This document shows, piece by piece, positions 11,801-23,835 of a stretch of DNA of 64,000 bases. The stretch is from NCBI GenBank assembly GCA_028622995.1, contig JAJQJQ010000092.1, positions 124,001 through 188,000 of the forward strand, written 5' to 3'. The notes beneath the pieces are model-generated. The model searched no databases. It worked only from the letters and a program-made list of their open reading frames with translations, and was not told the DNA's origin. The position numbers were made by a program, and so were the translations under genes. This stretch comes from Panagrolaimus kolymaensis. Taxonomy: Eukaryota; Nematoda; Chromadorea; Rhabditida; Panagrolaimidae. How positions within the stretch are numbered: position 1 is the first letter of the stretch; the number at the start of each line of letters is the position of its first letter.

Positions 11801-14207
11801 GACGACGCACATTTATGCTTTTTGGTTGTGTTTGTACAAATGCCTGCCACTCGCGCAAGTCGTCGTCGTTGGATGTTGTTGTATTCGAAATGGGGCACAC
11901 ACATACAAAGAAAATTTTCAATGCAACTAAGGCAACACAAAAAAAAACACTAGCACTCCCATCTATCGATAATGGAGAAAAAAAAAATGGGCCAAAGAAA
12001 GCTGAACGCAAACATAGAAAAAAGGCATAAAAAAAGTTGTGGTGTCTTGCTTCTCTTTTTAGCTTAAATATTTTTTCATGTCATTTTTTTTTCATTGATT
12101 AAAAACAACTTTGACGCGTGGTAAAAAAAAAACAAGGAAATAAATTTACCACCAGGTTGTTGTTGTTCACCACGTCCGTAACCGCCACCACCAAATTGAT
12201 TAGTTGTTGATGATGATGATTGTCCCAAAAATGGTGGAGCGTTTATAGGCGTTCTTGAATTAAGATGAGGGTCAGCTGGTTTTGCCTGTAACAAGAAAAA
12301 ATATATGCTAGATTAAACAAAACAAAAAAATATGATAGACTTTAAATAAATGTTTTTTTTTAAATAATTCAAATAAAAAAGGAACTGATTTTTTTTCTGT
12401 TTGTTGTCAAATCAGGTGACAAGGAAGAAAAAGATATTTGGTGCTTTTAAAAACCATAAAAAAAATTTGTGACTAAATTATTGAATTTTTATTTTATCTT
12501 TCAAAAAAAATCCTTGATTAAAAAATAATAGTTTTAAATTTTTTTAAAAGTTTTGATAGATTAAAAAATTTGTAATTTGAATATTTAAAATTAGATCGAC
12601 TGACTTTGGAAATAAATCTTTTTTCGTTGGGACTAATTTCATTAGCTTTTTCGAAATTAATTTTAAATTACTTTGATGAAAACTTACAACCGATGTTGCA
12701 TTTTTTAAATGCAAAGTTAATTTAGCAAGTTCAGCGTGAACTGGACTTGAATATTGCGCACAGTTTTGTAATGCATGAAACATAATTTGAAATATTTCGT
12801 GATTTAATGGAGCGACATTGTTTGCAACAATATGGGCTGGATATCGTCTAATTATAAAACGAACAAGTTGAGCAGCAAAAGCATCCTAAAAAAAATATAT
12901 TTTTATGCAAATTTTTTGGCGTAAAAAGTTTAAAGTTTTTTTACCGTATGTTCTTGTAATTTATCACCCAAAAATTTATCCAACTTAAGAAAATCTCTTC
13001 GTGATGCTAAACAAGCTAAATCAATGGCAAATTGAAAATTTTGTACATTAAATAATTCTCCCAATCCATTGGGTTTTAATTCATGCGCAACTTCAAGAAT
13101 TTTTGTTAATCTCGCTGTATCATCTGGTGCTTGAGTGTAAAATGATAAAAGTCCATGAACGACATGTTGTTGAATGGTTTTCCTTACATCCGCGGGTTCA
13201 GTATTCCATAATGCATTTAAAACTGAGACAGCATTAGTGTGATGAAGCATCAATTGCGTAATACTAATATTAATCAATTGCGAGCGAGTTGGGGTGAAAG
13301 GCAACTAAAAAAACAAAAAACATAAAAAATGCTTACTAATGTTTTTTACGTTGTTTTTATTTTATTTTTTATTTCTTACCCCGACTTGCACAATTCCCAA
13401 TAATAATAAATCAGGACAATTTAATGCAGGTGAAATGGATCCAAGCATAGGATCTCGACGACGAACTAAAATTTCACATACAATTTGGGGAAATTCTTCT
13501 CCAAGCACCAATAAAATTTTTAGTAAATCCAAGGACAACCAATTACAAATATCTTTGTTATTTTCATCCGGTGAAATTTTTAAACATGATGTTGAAACGA
13601 GGTGCTGAGAAAAATCACGGAAGCAAAAAAGTTCTGGATATAAAACTAATTGTCCAATCCATGATAATTGTCCAAGTCTATTATTAGACCATGGGTTATA
13701 AAGATGTTCAACAGGGAAATATGCATTTGGGGAGGAAGATAAAATTGCATTCATCATAAAATACAATCCTGCTTTATCTCTAACAAGAAATTGGGAAGTT
13801 TGTTGAAAAGTGGCGATAACTTCAACCCAATTTATTCCAGAGCCAATCTAGAATTATTTTTACCAAATTAAAAAAAAAAAAGTTAATTTTGTTATTTATT
13901 TTACCAATGCTTTAAGAGATTCAATAAGGATTCCAGGATTTAACAAAGCTGGTAAAGTTTCATAATTTCCTTTCAACCAAATATCTTGTTGGCCATCATT
14001 GGTAGTAATTTCCGGCAAATTATGAGACAAAATGGTTGTTAAAACTTGGGCAACAAATTTTGAATCAAATGTTGGCATATCCGTTGCATTTCCAGCAATA
14101 CTCATTAAAAATGAACTACATTTTTCCACGGATTCAGTAAAAGTTTTTCCATGTTCAGCTAGCACCGATTGAAGGTTAGCTTTGTAACTCCTCGAAATAC
14201 CCGTCAT
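5859..14207 (-). CDS. ntl-1: CCR4-NOT scaffold subunit CNOT1/NOT1
   Basis: Central scaffold of the CCR4-NOT deadenylase complex, about 2,000 residues over roughly 18 exons. The order matches CNOT1 throughout. Remnants of the N-terminal HEAT region lie at 14.2-12.7 kb ([39 protein letters not shown]). A low-complexity Gly/Ser/Asn linker spans 12.3-11.0 kb. The TTP-binding-type HEAT domain is at 10.9-10.1 kb ([27 protein letters not shown]). The MIF4G domain that binds the CAF1 deadenylase is at 9.8-9.0 kb ([40 protein letters not shown]). The CN9-type domain is at 8.6-7.9 kb, and the NOT1 homology domain that binds NOT2/NOT3 is at 7.8-5.9 kb ([35 protein letters not shown]). The model begins at about human residue 220: the first ~200 residues (CNOT10/11 docking) are not found upstream. 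An ATG at 11474 may give a second, shorter isoform. Identity is certain; the 5' end is not. Confidence 0.95.
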
Positions 14208-15088
14208 ATTGAAAAGAAGGCAATATTAAGGCTTTAACAAAGTCGTCCAAAAAAACCTTTGATTTGCTTCTTTGTACGACGATAACAATATTTTATAATC
14301 TTCCGAGTAAAGCTGAAAATGAATTTTTTTTTATTAAATGAATATTTTAAAAATTCATTTGTGTTAATAATAACTTTGAATAAATTATAATTATTATAAA
14401 AACAAAAATATTGTAATCGATGATTAGCATCAATAAAAATAAATTTCATTGTTAAAAAAGAGCTTTAGGAATTTAGGAACACGTGTAAACCAAAGGGGTC
14501 ATCAGTCATGTTAAAAATTTATGAAGAAAAAAAGATTTATTGAATCAATCATTGTTAATTCAGGAAAAATAAAACACAGTAAACTTTTATAAATCAAAGA
14601 AAAAGAAGCAAAAAATGTGTTGAGTTAATTTTAAAAAAATAAGAAGTGTTAGAATTCAAAAAAGTGGGAATTGAATTAATTTATAAAACTTTCTTCTGTG
14701 CAAACGAAACAAAAACAAAATCAAAAGAAAAAAGATAGTAGAGAAATATAAAAAGTGGAAGGACAACCACATTACTACAAATACTCAATTTTAGTCAAAA
14801 TAATATCCAAAAAAGGAAAGTTTTATGCGAATACAAGAAAAGTCATCAAAATATATATAATAAAATAAAAGAACCGCATCAAAAAAGTAATAAGGAATTA
14901 GAAAAAAAAAATACAAATCCGCCAAAATTGCAATGGAAAAAATATTATTCAAAGCAATTTTAGAAAAACAAATAATAATAAGTGTTTGGAGAGGATTGTT
15001 GTTAAACAAAAAAAATAATATATTTAAAAATAATAGTGAGGCTTGATCATCCGTCTCAATCGCACTGGGATTTTTTCTTTTCCATTTT
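14208..15088. other. Interval between RPN6 and CNOT1, possible damaged CNOT1 5' exon
   Basis: Same-strand interval (both genes are on -) of about 880 nt. Most is AT-rich without clear coding. On the minus strand a good acceptor (TTTTCAG at 14313-14319) leads into about 100 nt that resembles coding, but every frame is broken before the CNOT1 ATG: one by a single TAA a few codons upstream, another only by a frame change near a 7-nt A/T run at 14249-14255. See findings. Confidence 0.4.
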
Positions 15089-16518
15089 TTAACGAATATT
15101 GCGAGCTCGTGAATAAAGGGCATCCAAAACTTCATTCATAGCATGAATAGTTTCAACTCCAACTTCATATGATCGATCAGATCCAGGAAGTTCAAAAACA
15201 ACCAAAAGTCCATCGCCTTGATGTAAGCAACCTATAAAATTATAACTTATAATTAAATTTGCATATTTTTAAATAAATAAAAAAGTTACCGCAAAACTTT
15301 TTATCTAAAATCATTTGAGATAATTTTCGTTCAACCTTATCAACATCCATTCCAATGGAATTAGCAATATGAGAAATTTGAACTTGGGAATATGGTTCAA
15401 CAAGCCGACATAAATCCTTTTCCAACATCGTGGAACTCAAAGCTTTAAAATGCTTTCGAACCACGGCATCACATTGTAATTCTTCACGGAATCTTCCAAA
15501 AGCAGCATTAAATTCAGCCATGGAACGTTTTTTAGCTGCATCTGCAATAGCAACCATAGCATCAAGTTGAGTGGAAGTATATTTCATAGCTGTTTTTTGC
15601 ATAGTTAAATTTTTAACTTCATCATAAGTTCCTATCATAATTTGACAAAGAAGCATATATTTGAGGGCTCGAAGGCCTTCTTCTTTATCATTAACAGAAT
15701 CATAACTTTCAAAGGCTTCATAAAAGTATGAAAAAGCTGTTTTGAAATCTCGATCTTCTCCGGCATGGAGGATTCCAGATTGCATATCCAATGCCGCTTG
15801 CATTCTTGGTGGAATATACATGGAGTTTGCTGTGGTACGAGCAGATACCAAAGCAGCTCGAGCCTTGCTATGAGATGAAAGGGCATAGCAAGCTTTACTA
15901 TTTTCAAGTTGAGCTTCAATGATTAAATCCTTATCATCCAAACGTTTGAGTTCGTGAATCAACTCAATGGCTAAATGGGTAGCAGAAGTATGACGGCCAA
16001 GATCGTTATAAAGCCGAATCAAACGAGCTTGAAGGATTTGACGAAGGTAAACTCGATTTTGGTCACGCGCCCATTGAATGCATTCAAGACAAAGATTGAC
16101 CTGAAAAAGAAAATTTTTGCTTTCCAAAAATGCATATGAAAAAAACAAATTTACTTTAATATCACCATCTCCTTCTGGCATTTTCAAGCAAAGTTCGACG
16201 AGATTTCGAATAATTTTTACAGCTTTTGCTGTTCCAATTGATATAAAGAATGGACGCGCATCTTGAATCAATTCTCGCAATTTTTCAAGCTCATTTGTAT
16301 CAGCCAAAATTTTGCCAAGTTCCAAAAGAGATTCTTCTCGCTTTTTGATATCTTCCTCTTTATCGGATAAAGGGGAATGAACTAAAAGTATAATAATTAT
16401 TTTTAAAAGCTGAGAAAGTTTGTAAAGTTTTATTACCATATTTCATAAGCCCAACAACATTTTCGTCGGCTGAAATATGAGGGGTATGAATGGGTTCCAT
16501 AAGAGTTCCACCAGACAT
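15089..16518 (-). CDS. rpn-6: 26S proteasome lid subunit Rpn6/PSMD11
   Basis: Non-ATPase subunit of the 19S regulatory particle; its TPR-like solenoid clamps lid to base and its PCI domain packs into the lid. The ATG at 16518 begins MSGGTLMEPI. After a 5' intron the family sequence follows: EESLLELGKILADTNELEKL, ECIQWARDQNRVYLRQILQA, then helical repeats (AFSYFYEAFESYD; LCQIMIGTYDEVKNL). The PCI winged helix is at the end (LVEPYSQVQISHIANSIGMD; VERKLSQMILDKKFCG) with the usual C-terminal extension ending YSRARNIR. Introns at ~16383-16433, ~16103-16154 and ~15241-15290 restore frame and phase. Length is close to the family's ~420 residues. It is divergent from TBP, with 863 nt between the start codons. 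No disruption is seen. Confidence 0.95.
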
Positions 16519-17381
16519 TTTTAATTGTTTCTGGAAAATAAAAATGCTTTAAAATAAAAATTAATTTAAATAATTCTGAGAAAATTAAACTAAAAACGCG
16601 TCAACGTAAAAAGAATGAATGAGAGAAAAAAATTAACAAAAACAGGATGATGACAAAAAAAAAATAGACAGACGAACGGGGCAAGCGACAAAGCAGTTGT
16701 TTGCTTTATTAATTCATTCAAGACACAAAGCCAACTATAATATTTTAATGCTTATAGTTTATTATCAAATGCCACATATTTTTTTAAAGAAGATGTCAAA
16801 CTTTATTGGCTTATATTCACTCGAATTAATAACACGAGACATCAATTTTGCCAAACCGGAATTCGAATGGTTCTAAAAAGCACAACAAAAAAGTTTTAAA
16901 ATCCACGAATGTTTAAAATCAGGAAATGCTTTTTTATTAAAAACAATTCCTAAGAAATCAATAATAAAAGCTTCTATGGGAATTAATAAGCCATGTCAAA
17001 AATTTTATTTATACCATATCAATTTACTTTCTAAGTAAAACAAAAAGTACAATATTGCCTCAGGAAAGCAAATATAATATGTCTCGTGACGAACATATAT
17101 ACTTCTAACATAAATGTTGGATAAGCAAACAAACCGAACCGATCTTTGATTAGTTAAAATATATTAAAAATTGTAAAACCTTTTTTAAATACAGTAGTCA
17201 AAATAAATTGCTAAAGTACTAAAAATAGTTATTGACCGAAAATTATTTAACTAAATTTTTTGTCTAAGGTTTTATATTGTAAACAAAAAATGTTATTGTA
17301 AATAATAATTAATATATTCGTCTAAAAATGAATGTTTTACATTTTGTTGTAAGCTTCGCATTAAAAAGTTAAAAAATTTAG
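16519..17381. promoter_or_regulatory. Divergent promoter interval between rpn-6 and tbp-1
   Basis: 863 nt separate the start codons of two oppositely transcribed, constitutively needed genes, so both promoters must lie here or be shared. The sequence is AT-rich with a slightly GC-richer patch near 16650-16690. A splice-acceptor-like AAATTTAG stands directly before the TBP ATG. No specific operator was identified. Confidence 0.5.
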
Positions 17382-18513
17382 ATGGATCATCATTATGGAG
17401 CAAGTCCGGCGAATCCTCATTCGGTGATGAGCTCATTGCTGGGAGGTCAAACGCCTGCAATAAATAGCAGTATTCATGGACCTGGATCATTTTTCCAACA
17501 ACCTGGATCTTTGATGGGTGCTTCATTTGGTCCTGGTTCCATATTTGCCCCATCTTCAGTATTAAATGGACCTAATTCTATTATGACTCGATCTATTGAT
17601 CAACATGGTAATGGTCCAGGTTAGAATATATAAAATTAATTATATCTGTTATTTAAAAAATGGAAATTTCTATGCAGGTTCAATTCTTAATAGTCATAAT
17701 GGCCCTGGTTCGATTATAAGCAATTACAATGATCGAGGTCCAGCAAGTGTTATAAATATTAGTGGCATCCCATTAAATTATCCTGATCCTGCATCGGTGA
17801 GTAACAACTTGGCAGTACCGATGACCCCATTAAATCCAAATGATAATGCAAATTATAATAATACTATGGTTCCATCAAATATTCCTATGGTTAATCCAGC
17901 TACTCCTATGACAGTATTACAAGATGTTCCTTCACCCACATTGCAAAACATAGTATCCACAGTAAATTTAGGTGTTCCATTAGATTTAAAGAAAATTGCT
18001 TTGCATGCGAGAAATGCAGAATATAATCCAAAACGTTTTGCTGCAGTAATTATGAGAATTCGAGATCCAAGGACGACGGCTCTTATATTCTCATCAGGGA
18101 AAATGGTTTGCACTGGAGCTAAATCAGAAGAAGCCAGTCGAATGGCAGCGAGAAAATATGCAAGGATTGTACAAAAATTAGGTTTTAAAGCAAAATTTAC
18201 AGAATTTAAAGTAAGCAAAAAAAAGCCACTAACAAAGTGAAATAAAAATTAAAAATTCTAGATTCAAAATATGGTTGGCTCGTGTGATGTTAAATTTCCT
18301 ATTCAACTTGAAGGCTTATGCATAACCCATTCCCAGTTTAGCGCTTATGAACCAGAGCTATTTCCTGGATTAATTTATCGAATGGTTAAACCTCGTGTAG
18401 TATTACTTATATTTGTTAGTGGAAAAGTTGTTATAACTGGAGCTAAATTTAAAAAAGATATCGATGATGCTTTCAATCAAATTTATCCTATTTTAAAAGG
18501 GTTCAAAAAGTAG
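17382..18513 (+). CDS. tbp-1: TATA-box-binding protein
   Basis: General transcription factor of TFIID, TFIIIB and SL1, binding the TATA minor groove. Three exons are defined by exact phases: 17382-17619, 17678-18210 and 18262-18513. The C-terminal ~180 residues are the saddle core in two direct repeats: repeat 1 begins [20 protein letters not shown] and includes [20 protein letters not shown]; repeat 2 begins [19 protein letters not shown] and includes [20 protein letters not shown]. All four DNA-intercalating-phenylalanine neighbourhoods look intact. The N-terminal ~190 residues are low complexity with recurrent GPGS and related units instead of a glutamine tract. The start ATG directly follows AAATTTAG, a likely trans-splice acceptor. 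It ends ILKGFKK, as in the family. Confidence 0.97.
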
Positions 18514-21500
18514 CTTCGATTTTCTTAATATTATTATTCAATTGCTAAAATATTTATGTACACATAAAAATATCTAGAAGAATCCATGGAAGAATATAAT
18601 TGATTGTGACTGTAATATTGAGAGAGAAACTTATATATATATAATTTATGTAAAAATTGTTTATTTGTAAAAAAAGAAAGAAGAATGATAAAAGTTTTTG
18701 TATGTTTTTGGGATATTAGAAAAAAGTAGTAAATAAAATAAATATTTTTTTCAAAACTGATAACAAGAAACACAATAATTCGAAAGAGAAAAAAAGACAA
18801 GATAGTGAAATTTTATTTTATCCATTCACAAAAACATAATTGTGATTTTGTTTAAAGAAAAGTCATAGCCATTAAAAATTTTTGGCGCTCAAACAAATTA
18901 AGAGAACGCTTTTCTCGACCATTGTTTTTCGTTACGGGTATTTTACTCGAACCATAAATCCATTAAAGATTCAAACTGATGTCCATAAATATGCTTTTCC
19001 CGTTGCTTACATTTTCATAATTTTCAATATTCTTCTCCAGAAGGGCATCTTTATTTTAGATAAACATATAGAAAAATTTTAAAAACCTTGACCGACGGAG
19101 CATTTTTAAAAGCATGTTTTTTGTTTTTTTAATCCAAACATTTTGATGGCTACTCGCAGGAAAAAAGTTAAACTTTAACTTTGTTTTTTATGATTTTTAT
19201 TTTTACCAAGGATTACATCCATTTGTGTTTCTTATTACTTTTTTAATTGAAAGTTTGAGCAGAGCAAAATTATTGTCACCGATTTTTCTTTAGACTCATC
19301 TTTTCGTACTTCTGTATTTTTTTTGTGTTAGGTTTTTGTTTTCTCATTAGTCTTATCAAAATGACAAAAATAATGAACATCTTCCAATTTTTTATTTTTG
19401 ACAGAAGACAACCAAGCAAGCAACTTGAAGCAAATATAATTTTGTTTGTTGTGTTTTTCACTCTAAAATTTTTACCAAAACCGGTTGCACACTTTTTTTT
19501 ATTTGCAATGTGTTTTTTTTGGCAATTTTTTGTGATGAAAAACAATGATTGGTTTTTTTATCGTTCTTCTCTCTTTTTTTAAAAGTAAATGGTATGAAAC
19601 ATCAAATCAAGATTTACTAGCACCAAACTTTTTAAATTTCAACGAACATAGAAATAACTTAAAAAATCTCTATACTTTATTGGCACCGTAATTAATATTG
19701 GTCAAAAGAATTTTTTTGCCACCTACTTCTAATATATCGCGTTTTTTATTTATCAAAAAAAGCAATATATGAATTAGTTTTTTGACATTAACTTTTGCTT
19801 TATATTTCCTTTTACCTTTGACACACACCGCTTTTTATTTTTTATTTTTTTTTCTTGCGGCAGCAAGCAGCCTCCCAAAAAATGTGAGTATTGTTTTGCA
19901 TAAAGAAAATAAAGTTTATCTTTATTGCGTACGGGAGTGTGCGGCAAAATATGAAAAGAAAAATATGTTTAAACTTACATGAAAAAAAGGAAAACTTATT
20001 CAAACTATTTTTTCTTTATTTTTTTAATAACTTTTTTTTTCAATTACTTCCCTTTCTTATTTTCTTATTTTTGATAGAAAAAGATTGATCAACAAAAAAA
20101 TAGTGTCCTAACGTCAATTCTCAGTGCTGCAATTTTTTTCTTCTTTGCCTTTGCTCGCAGACATTTTTCTTTATTCCCCTATTTTTCTCTGTTTAGTTGT
20201 TTAGCGCAGAAAAGCGAGGAAAAATAAAAAAGCGAAAGAAAGGAAATGATCGGTTTGAACGCCTGTGCACTGCCTGCGTGGTTCTAAAATATATAAATAT
20301 ATATATTTGTGCGGACGTCGACCCTCACACATGCCTTTGCATCAAGGAAGACAAACCAGCTGACTGAACTACGACGAAGACAATTTTTTGACTGTTTTTT
20401 GTTTGTCATTCGATAGAAGAAAAGAGAACTGATTGTTGTTGAATTTTTTTGAGTAAATGCAAAAAAGCAATCATTGTACTTTTACTTTTTCTTCTTAAAA
20501 TGTTATATATCACTTTTTAAGGTTCTTTCTTTTTTAGAATTTCTTTAGTTTTTTTGATATTTGCAAGTCAAAAAAAGCAGAGGTTTTAAAAAGTGGAGGC
20601 AACAAAAAAAACGAATGGAATATATGTTTTTTGGTTTTGTTTGACTCTCTTCATATTCTTTTTTTCTCTCGTCATGTTGTTGCGTTATTTTTTATTTTGC
20701 CGCTGTTTTTCTTTTTCCCTCCCAAAAAAAAGAAGAGAAACGTTGTTTGTTTTTATTTTTTCGGTTAATAACTATTTTTTCTATTATGGAATTTGAGCTT
20801 TTCAAATAAATTTACTTTCATCTTTTTTTTCTTTTTCAATAAGTTTACATAATTTTTCAAATAATAATAATAATAATATTTTTTCAATTGCTTTCATCTT
20901 TTATATGTTAAAGTGTGTGTTTGCCAACAAAATTTATTCTTTCTTTATTTTTATTAAAAAAAATTTGCCAGAAAACTTTCCTCTTTTTTTCTTTTTTCTA
21001 AACAGCTTCTACCGGACATAGTTTTTCTTGTTGCGACCGCTGTTGTTGTAGGCTTTATTGTAGCTGCTTTCCACCTCGTCCTTCCTTTCTTTATCTGCAT
21101 AATCGTCAAAAAAGGAGGAAGCAACGCCGACGATGATTTGATGCTTTTTACTATTTTTTTTAGCGTCGCCTCTTAACCAAAAAAACTTACGGAAACACAT
21201 TTGAAAATCGAAATTATTTTTATTTTCATGCCATAAAGAATTTTATTTTATTTTTTACATATTTAAAGAAAAAGGTTTTTTGTTTGTTGAGAGGACAAGA
21301 AATAAGCGTTTATAAACGAGAAAAAAAGGTATTCACACACAGCTGTGCTGTTGCTGCAAAACACTTTTTGAAAAAGTAGAGGCAAAAAGAAGAAGAAAGA
21401 AAAACCATCATCAAAAAAATTGTGTCTTCTTTTTTCTCTCATTTTTTTTCCACCAACATTGATTTTTTTTTTCTTTCATGAGAGATGATGACTCTCTTTC

Positions 21501-23835
21501 CTTTTTTTTGACTTAAAGCCTTATTTTTTTATATTTTGGAGGAAAATCAAGATTTTTTGAAAAATGGTTGCTAAATTAGAAGTATCGATGTTGTTTTTTA
21601 ATTTATTAAATTTAAAATTAGCCATTTTCTCTTTTACTCTCGCTTTATCAAAATAAAAAAAAGCAAAAACAAACAAACAATTGCATTTTTTCTCTCTCAT
21701 TTTTTGCGCTTAAGTTAGTTCACTTTTTATTTTTTATTTTTTTGATTTTTTTGTTTTGAATTTTCTTACTTGATTTTTTTTTCTTTTCTTTGTGTGCAAT
21801 CCTTAGTGTTGTTTTATACCGTCGTCCAAAAAGTTTTTTTGTCGTCAATATTTTTTTCTTTTACGTTCTGTCTTCCTTCTCTTTCTTTCATTATTCCTCT
21901 GAGTTTTGTTATGCGTTTCATGATTGAAAAAAAAAAAAAAATAGAAAACGTTTTCCGTCTTTATTTTTGTATGAATTATTGGACAAAAGGCAGAATGGAA
22001 TGGAACTCTCTTGCGCAATACTTTTTTTTTCTATGAGTTTTTTTGTTGTGTGAGGTGTTATTCTTTTTGCAGTCAGTTACAGCAGGGAAAAATTCAAAGG
22101 GGTATATGTTGTTTGTAAGGTTATTTTCTGCCATTCCTCCATGCATTGCATTGTTGCGCACAAAAACATTCCTACTTCCAGCTGCTGTCAAAAAAAAATT
22201 GATTCAAAAACGCCTTGAAAAACTGGTATTTTTCCTTCCTTCCTTCCCTTTATTTTTTTTTACCGAAATTGGACGACACAACCAAAGTTTTATTTTTTGC
22301 CATCAATATGCGTTTTTCTTTCATTCATTTCCTTCTTTTTATTTTCTATGGGACAACTCAGATCTTTTTATCGTTGTTATCGACATTTGGATCACTTATT
22401 TTTCTGAATGTTTGCGCTTCTTATTTTTTTTATTTCTAGGCTGTTTTTATTATTAAAACTTTTCAAAAAATCCAAAACCTTTTTTTAAAGATTTTTGTTG
22501 GATAATTTTTCATTTTTTGTTCAAATTTTTTTCCTGTAATTAAAATAGCTTGAAGAGCTTTGAGTAGGCGAAAATTAATAATATTCTAATATCATTTTAA
22601 AAATTATCCATTTAAAATTTAATAATATCTTAATTTGGACGACGTAAAAAATGTAATTATGCTAATGTCCAAAAATTTTCAAAAAAAATGTAGTTTAAAC
22701 TTTAAAGTCAAGTAAAATAAAATATTTACAAAACACATATGTAAGCCATTATTAGTTGTGCTGTTTTTTTGAGTAGCGCAACCTCAAAAGCCATTGATTT
22801 ACCGAATAACAACAACGTTGAGAAAAAATAAGACATAAAAAACAAGGAGAGAAGCAACCGGACGGAAAAGTAGATTTTTTTTCATTTTTTATTTCAACCG
22901 CCAATGTCATTTGCATTTTTTTATTTATTTTCTTTTCGACGTGTATGTATTTTAGGCAAACAACATTCAACATTTTTGAATTCCTGCTATTTTTTTCAAC
23001 TCTTTTTTATTCTTCTTAAAAAATATTTAAAGGGCCAAAAAAATTATTATATAGTTTTGTTTTTGCTGCGCATTTAATAATGATCGCTTTTATTTACCTT
23101 TTGTAGTTTATGCTGCTGCCTTCTTTTTTTTAAAGATAAAAGATCAATTTTGTTTGTTTTTTTTTGTTTTTCTTCCTTCCTATTCCTCTAAACCAGTTTT
23201 GATTTATTTTAAACCTTATCCTTAAAAAAAAAACCCCCGTACATTTAAAGAAGAAATGGCTAAAAAACTGAAGACGACGGCAATAGTTTGCAAAAAAAAA
23301 AAACAAAAAGGTCTCTATCCTCCTATCCTCCATCTCAAGCGAAAAAAAAATGGGAAGATGGCGGGGAGCCCTCCATTCCATTGCATACATTCTTTTGGCA
23401 ATTTTTCGTCCTTCAAAACTTTGACAAGGAAAAAAAGAAAGAAGAAAAGTCTCTCTTCTCTTTTTTTTAGTTGGAGGCTTTCACATTTTTTCCATTACTT
23501 TTGCTCCTGAAGCTTATTTTTTCACAAAAAAAAGGATATTTTAGCTCTTTTTTCAAATTGCAACTCTTTGAGTCTTAAACTTTTTTTTTTAAAAAAAGCT
23601 TGCGACTTTCTTCCAAGATGTTATTATTTATTATAACTTTTATTTTGGTGCTTGAATTAAAATTAACAAATTTAATACAATTAATTTTTTTATTATTCCA
23701 GGTATTAATGTGATAAATACATGTACATAAGTATTTTTCTATTTGTATAATATATATTCTTAGTGTTATATTTTCTTCAAAAATTAAACTTAAATTTCAT
23801 TAATTCGTTGTCGTTGTTGGTGTTCGATAATAATA
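18514..23835. other. Long gene-free interval upstream of Musashi
   Basis: About 5.3 kb of AT-rich, strongly polypyrimidine/polypurine sequence between two + strand genes. It should contain the TBP 3' UTR and the Musashi 5' region and promoter. Frames on both strands translate to Phe- or Lys-rich low complexity and I support none as genes. GC-richer islands occur near 20250-20360 and 21010-21180, and an AAGATGGCGG motif lies near 23354. An (AAT)6 run is at 20861-20879. Confidence 0.55.
20861..20879. repeat. (AAT)n microsatellite
   Basis: About six tandem AAT units read directly in the sequence, inside the gene-free interval upstream of Musashi. Confidence 0.85.

Noticed and set aside
11674..12030. 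Overlapping frames on both strands (up to 117 codons) in the CNOT1 intron
   Set aside because: Both strands are open only because of repeated A/T-rich purine stretches; Lys/Arg- or Phe-rich with no motif.
14234..14449. 71-codon minus-strand frame upstream of CNOT1
   Set aside because: It runs in a different frame across a likely splice acceptor (14313-14319) and encodes mostly Phe/Asn/Lys.
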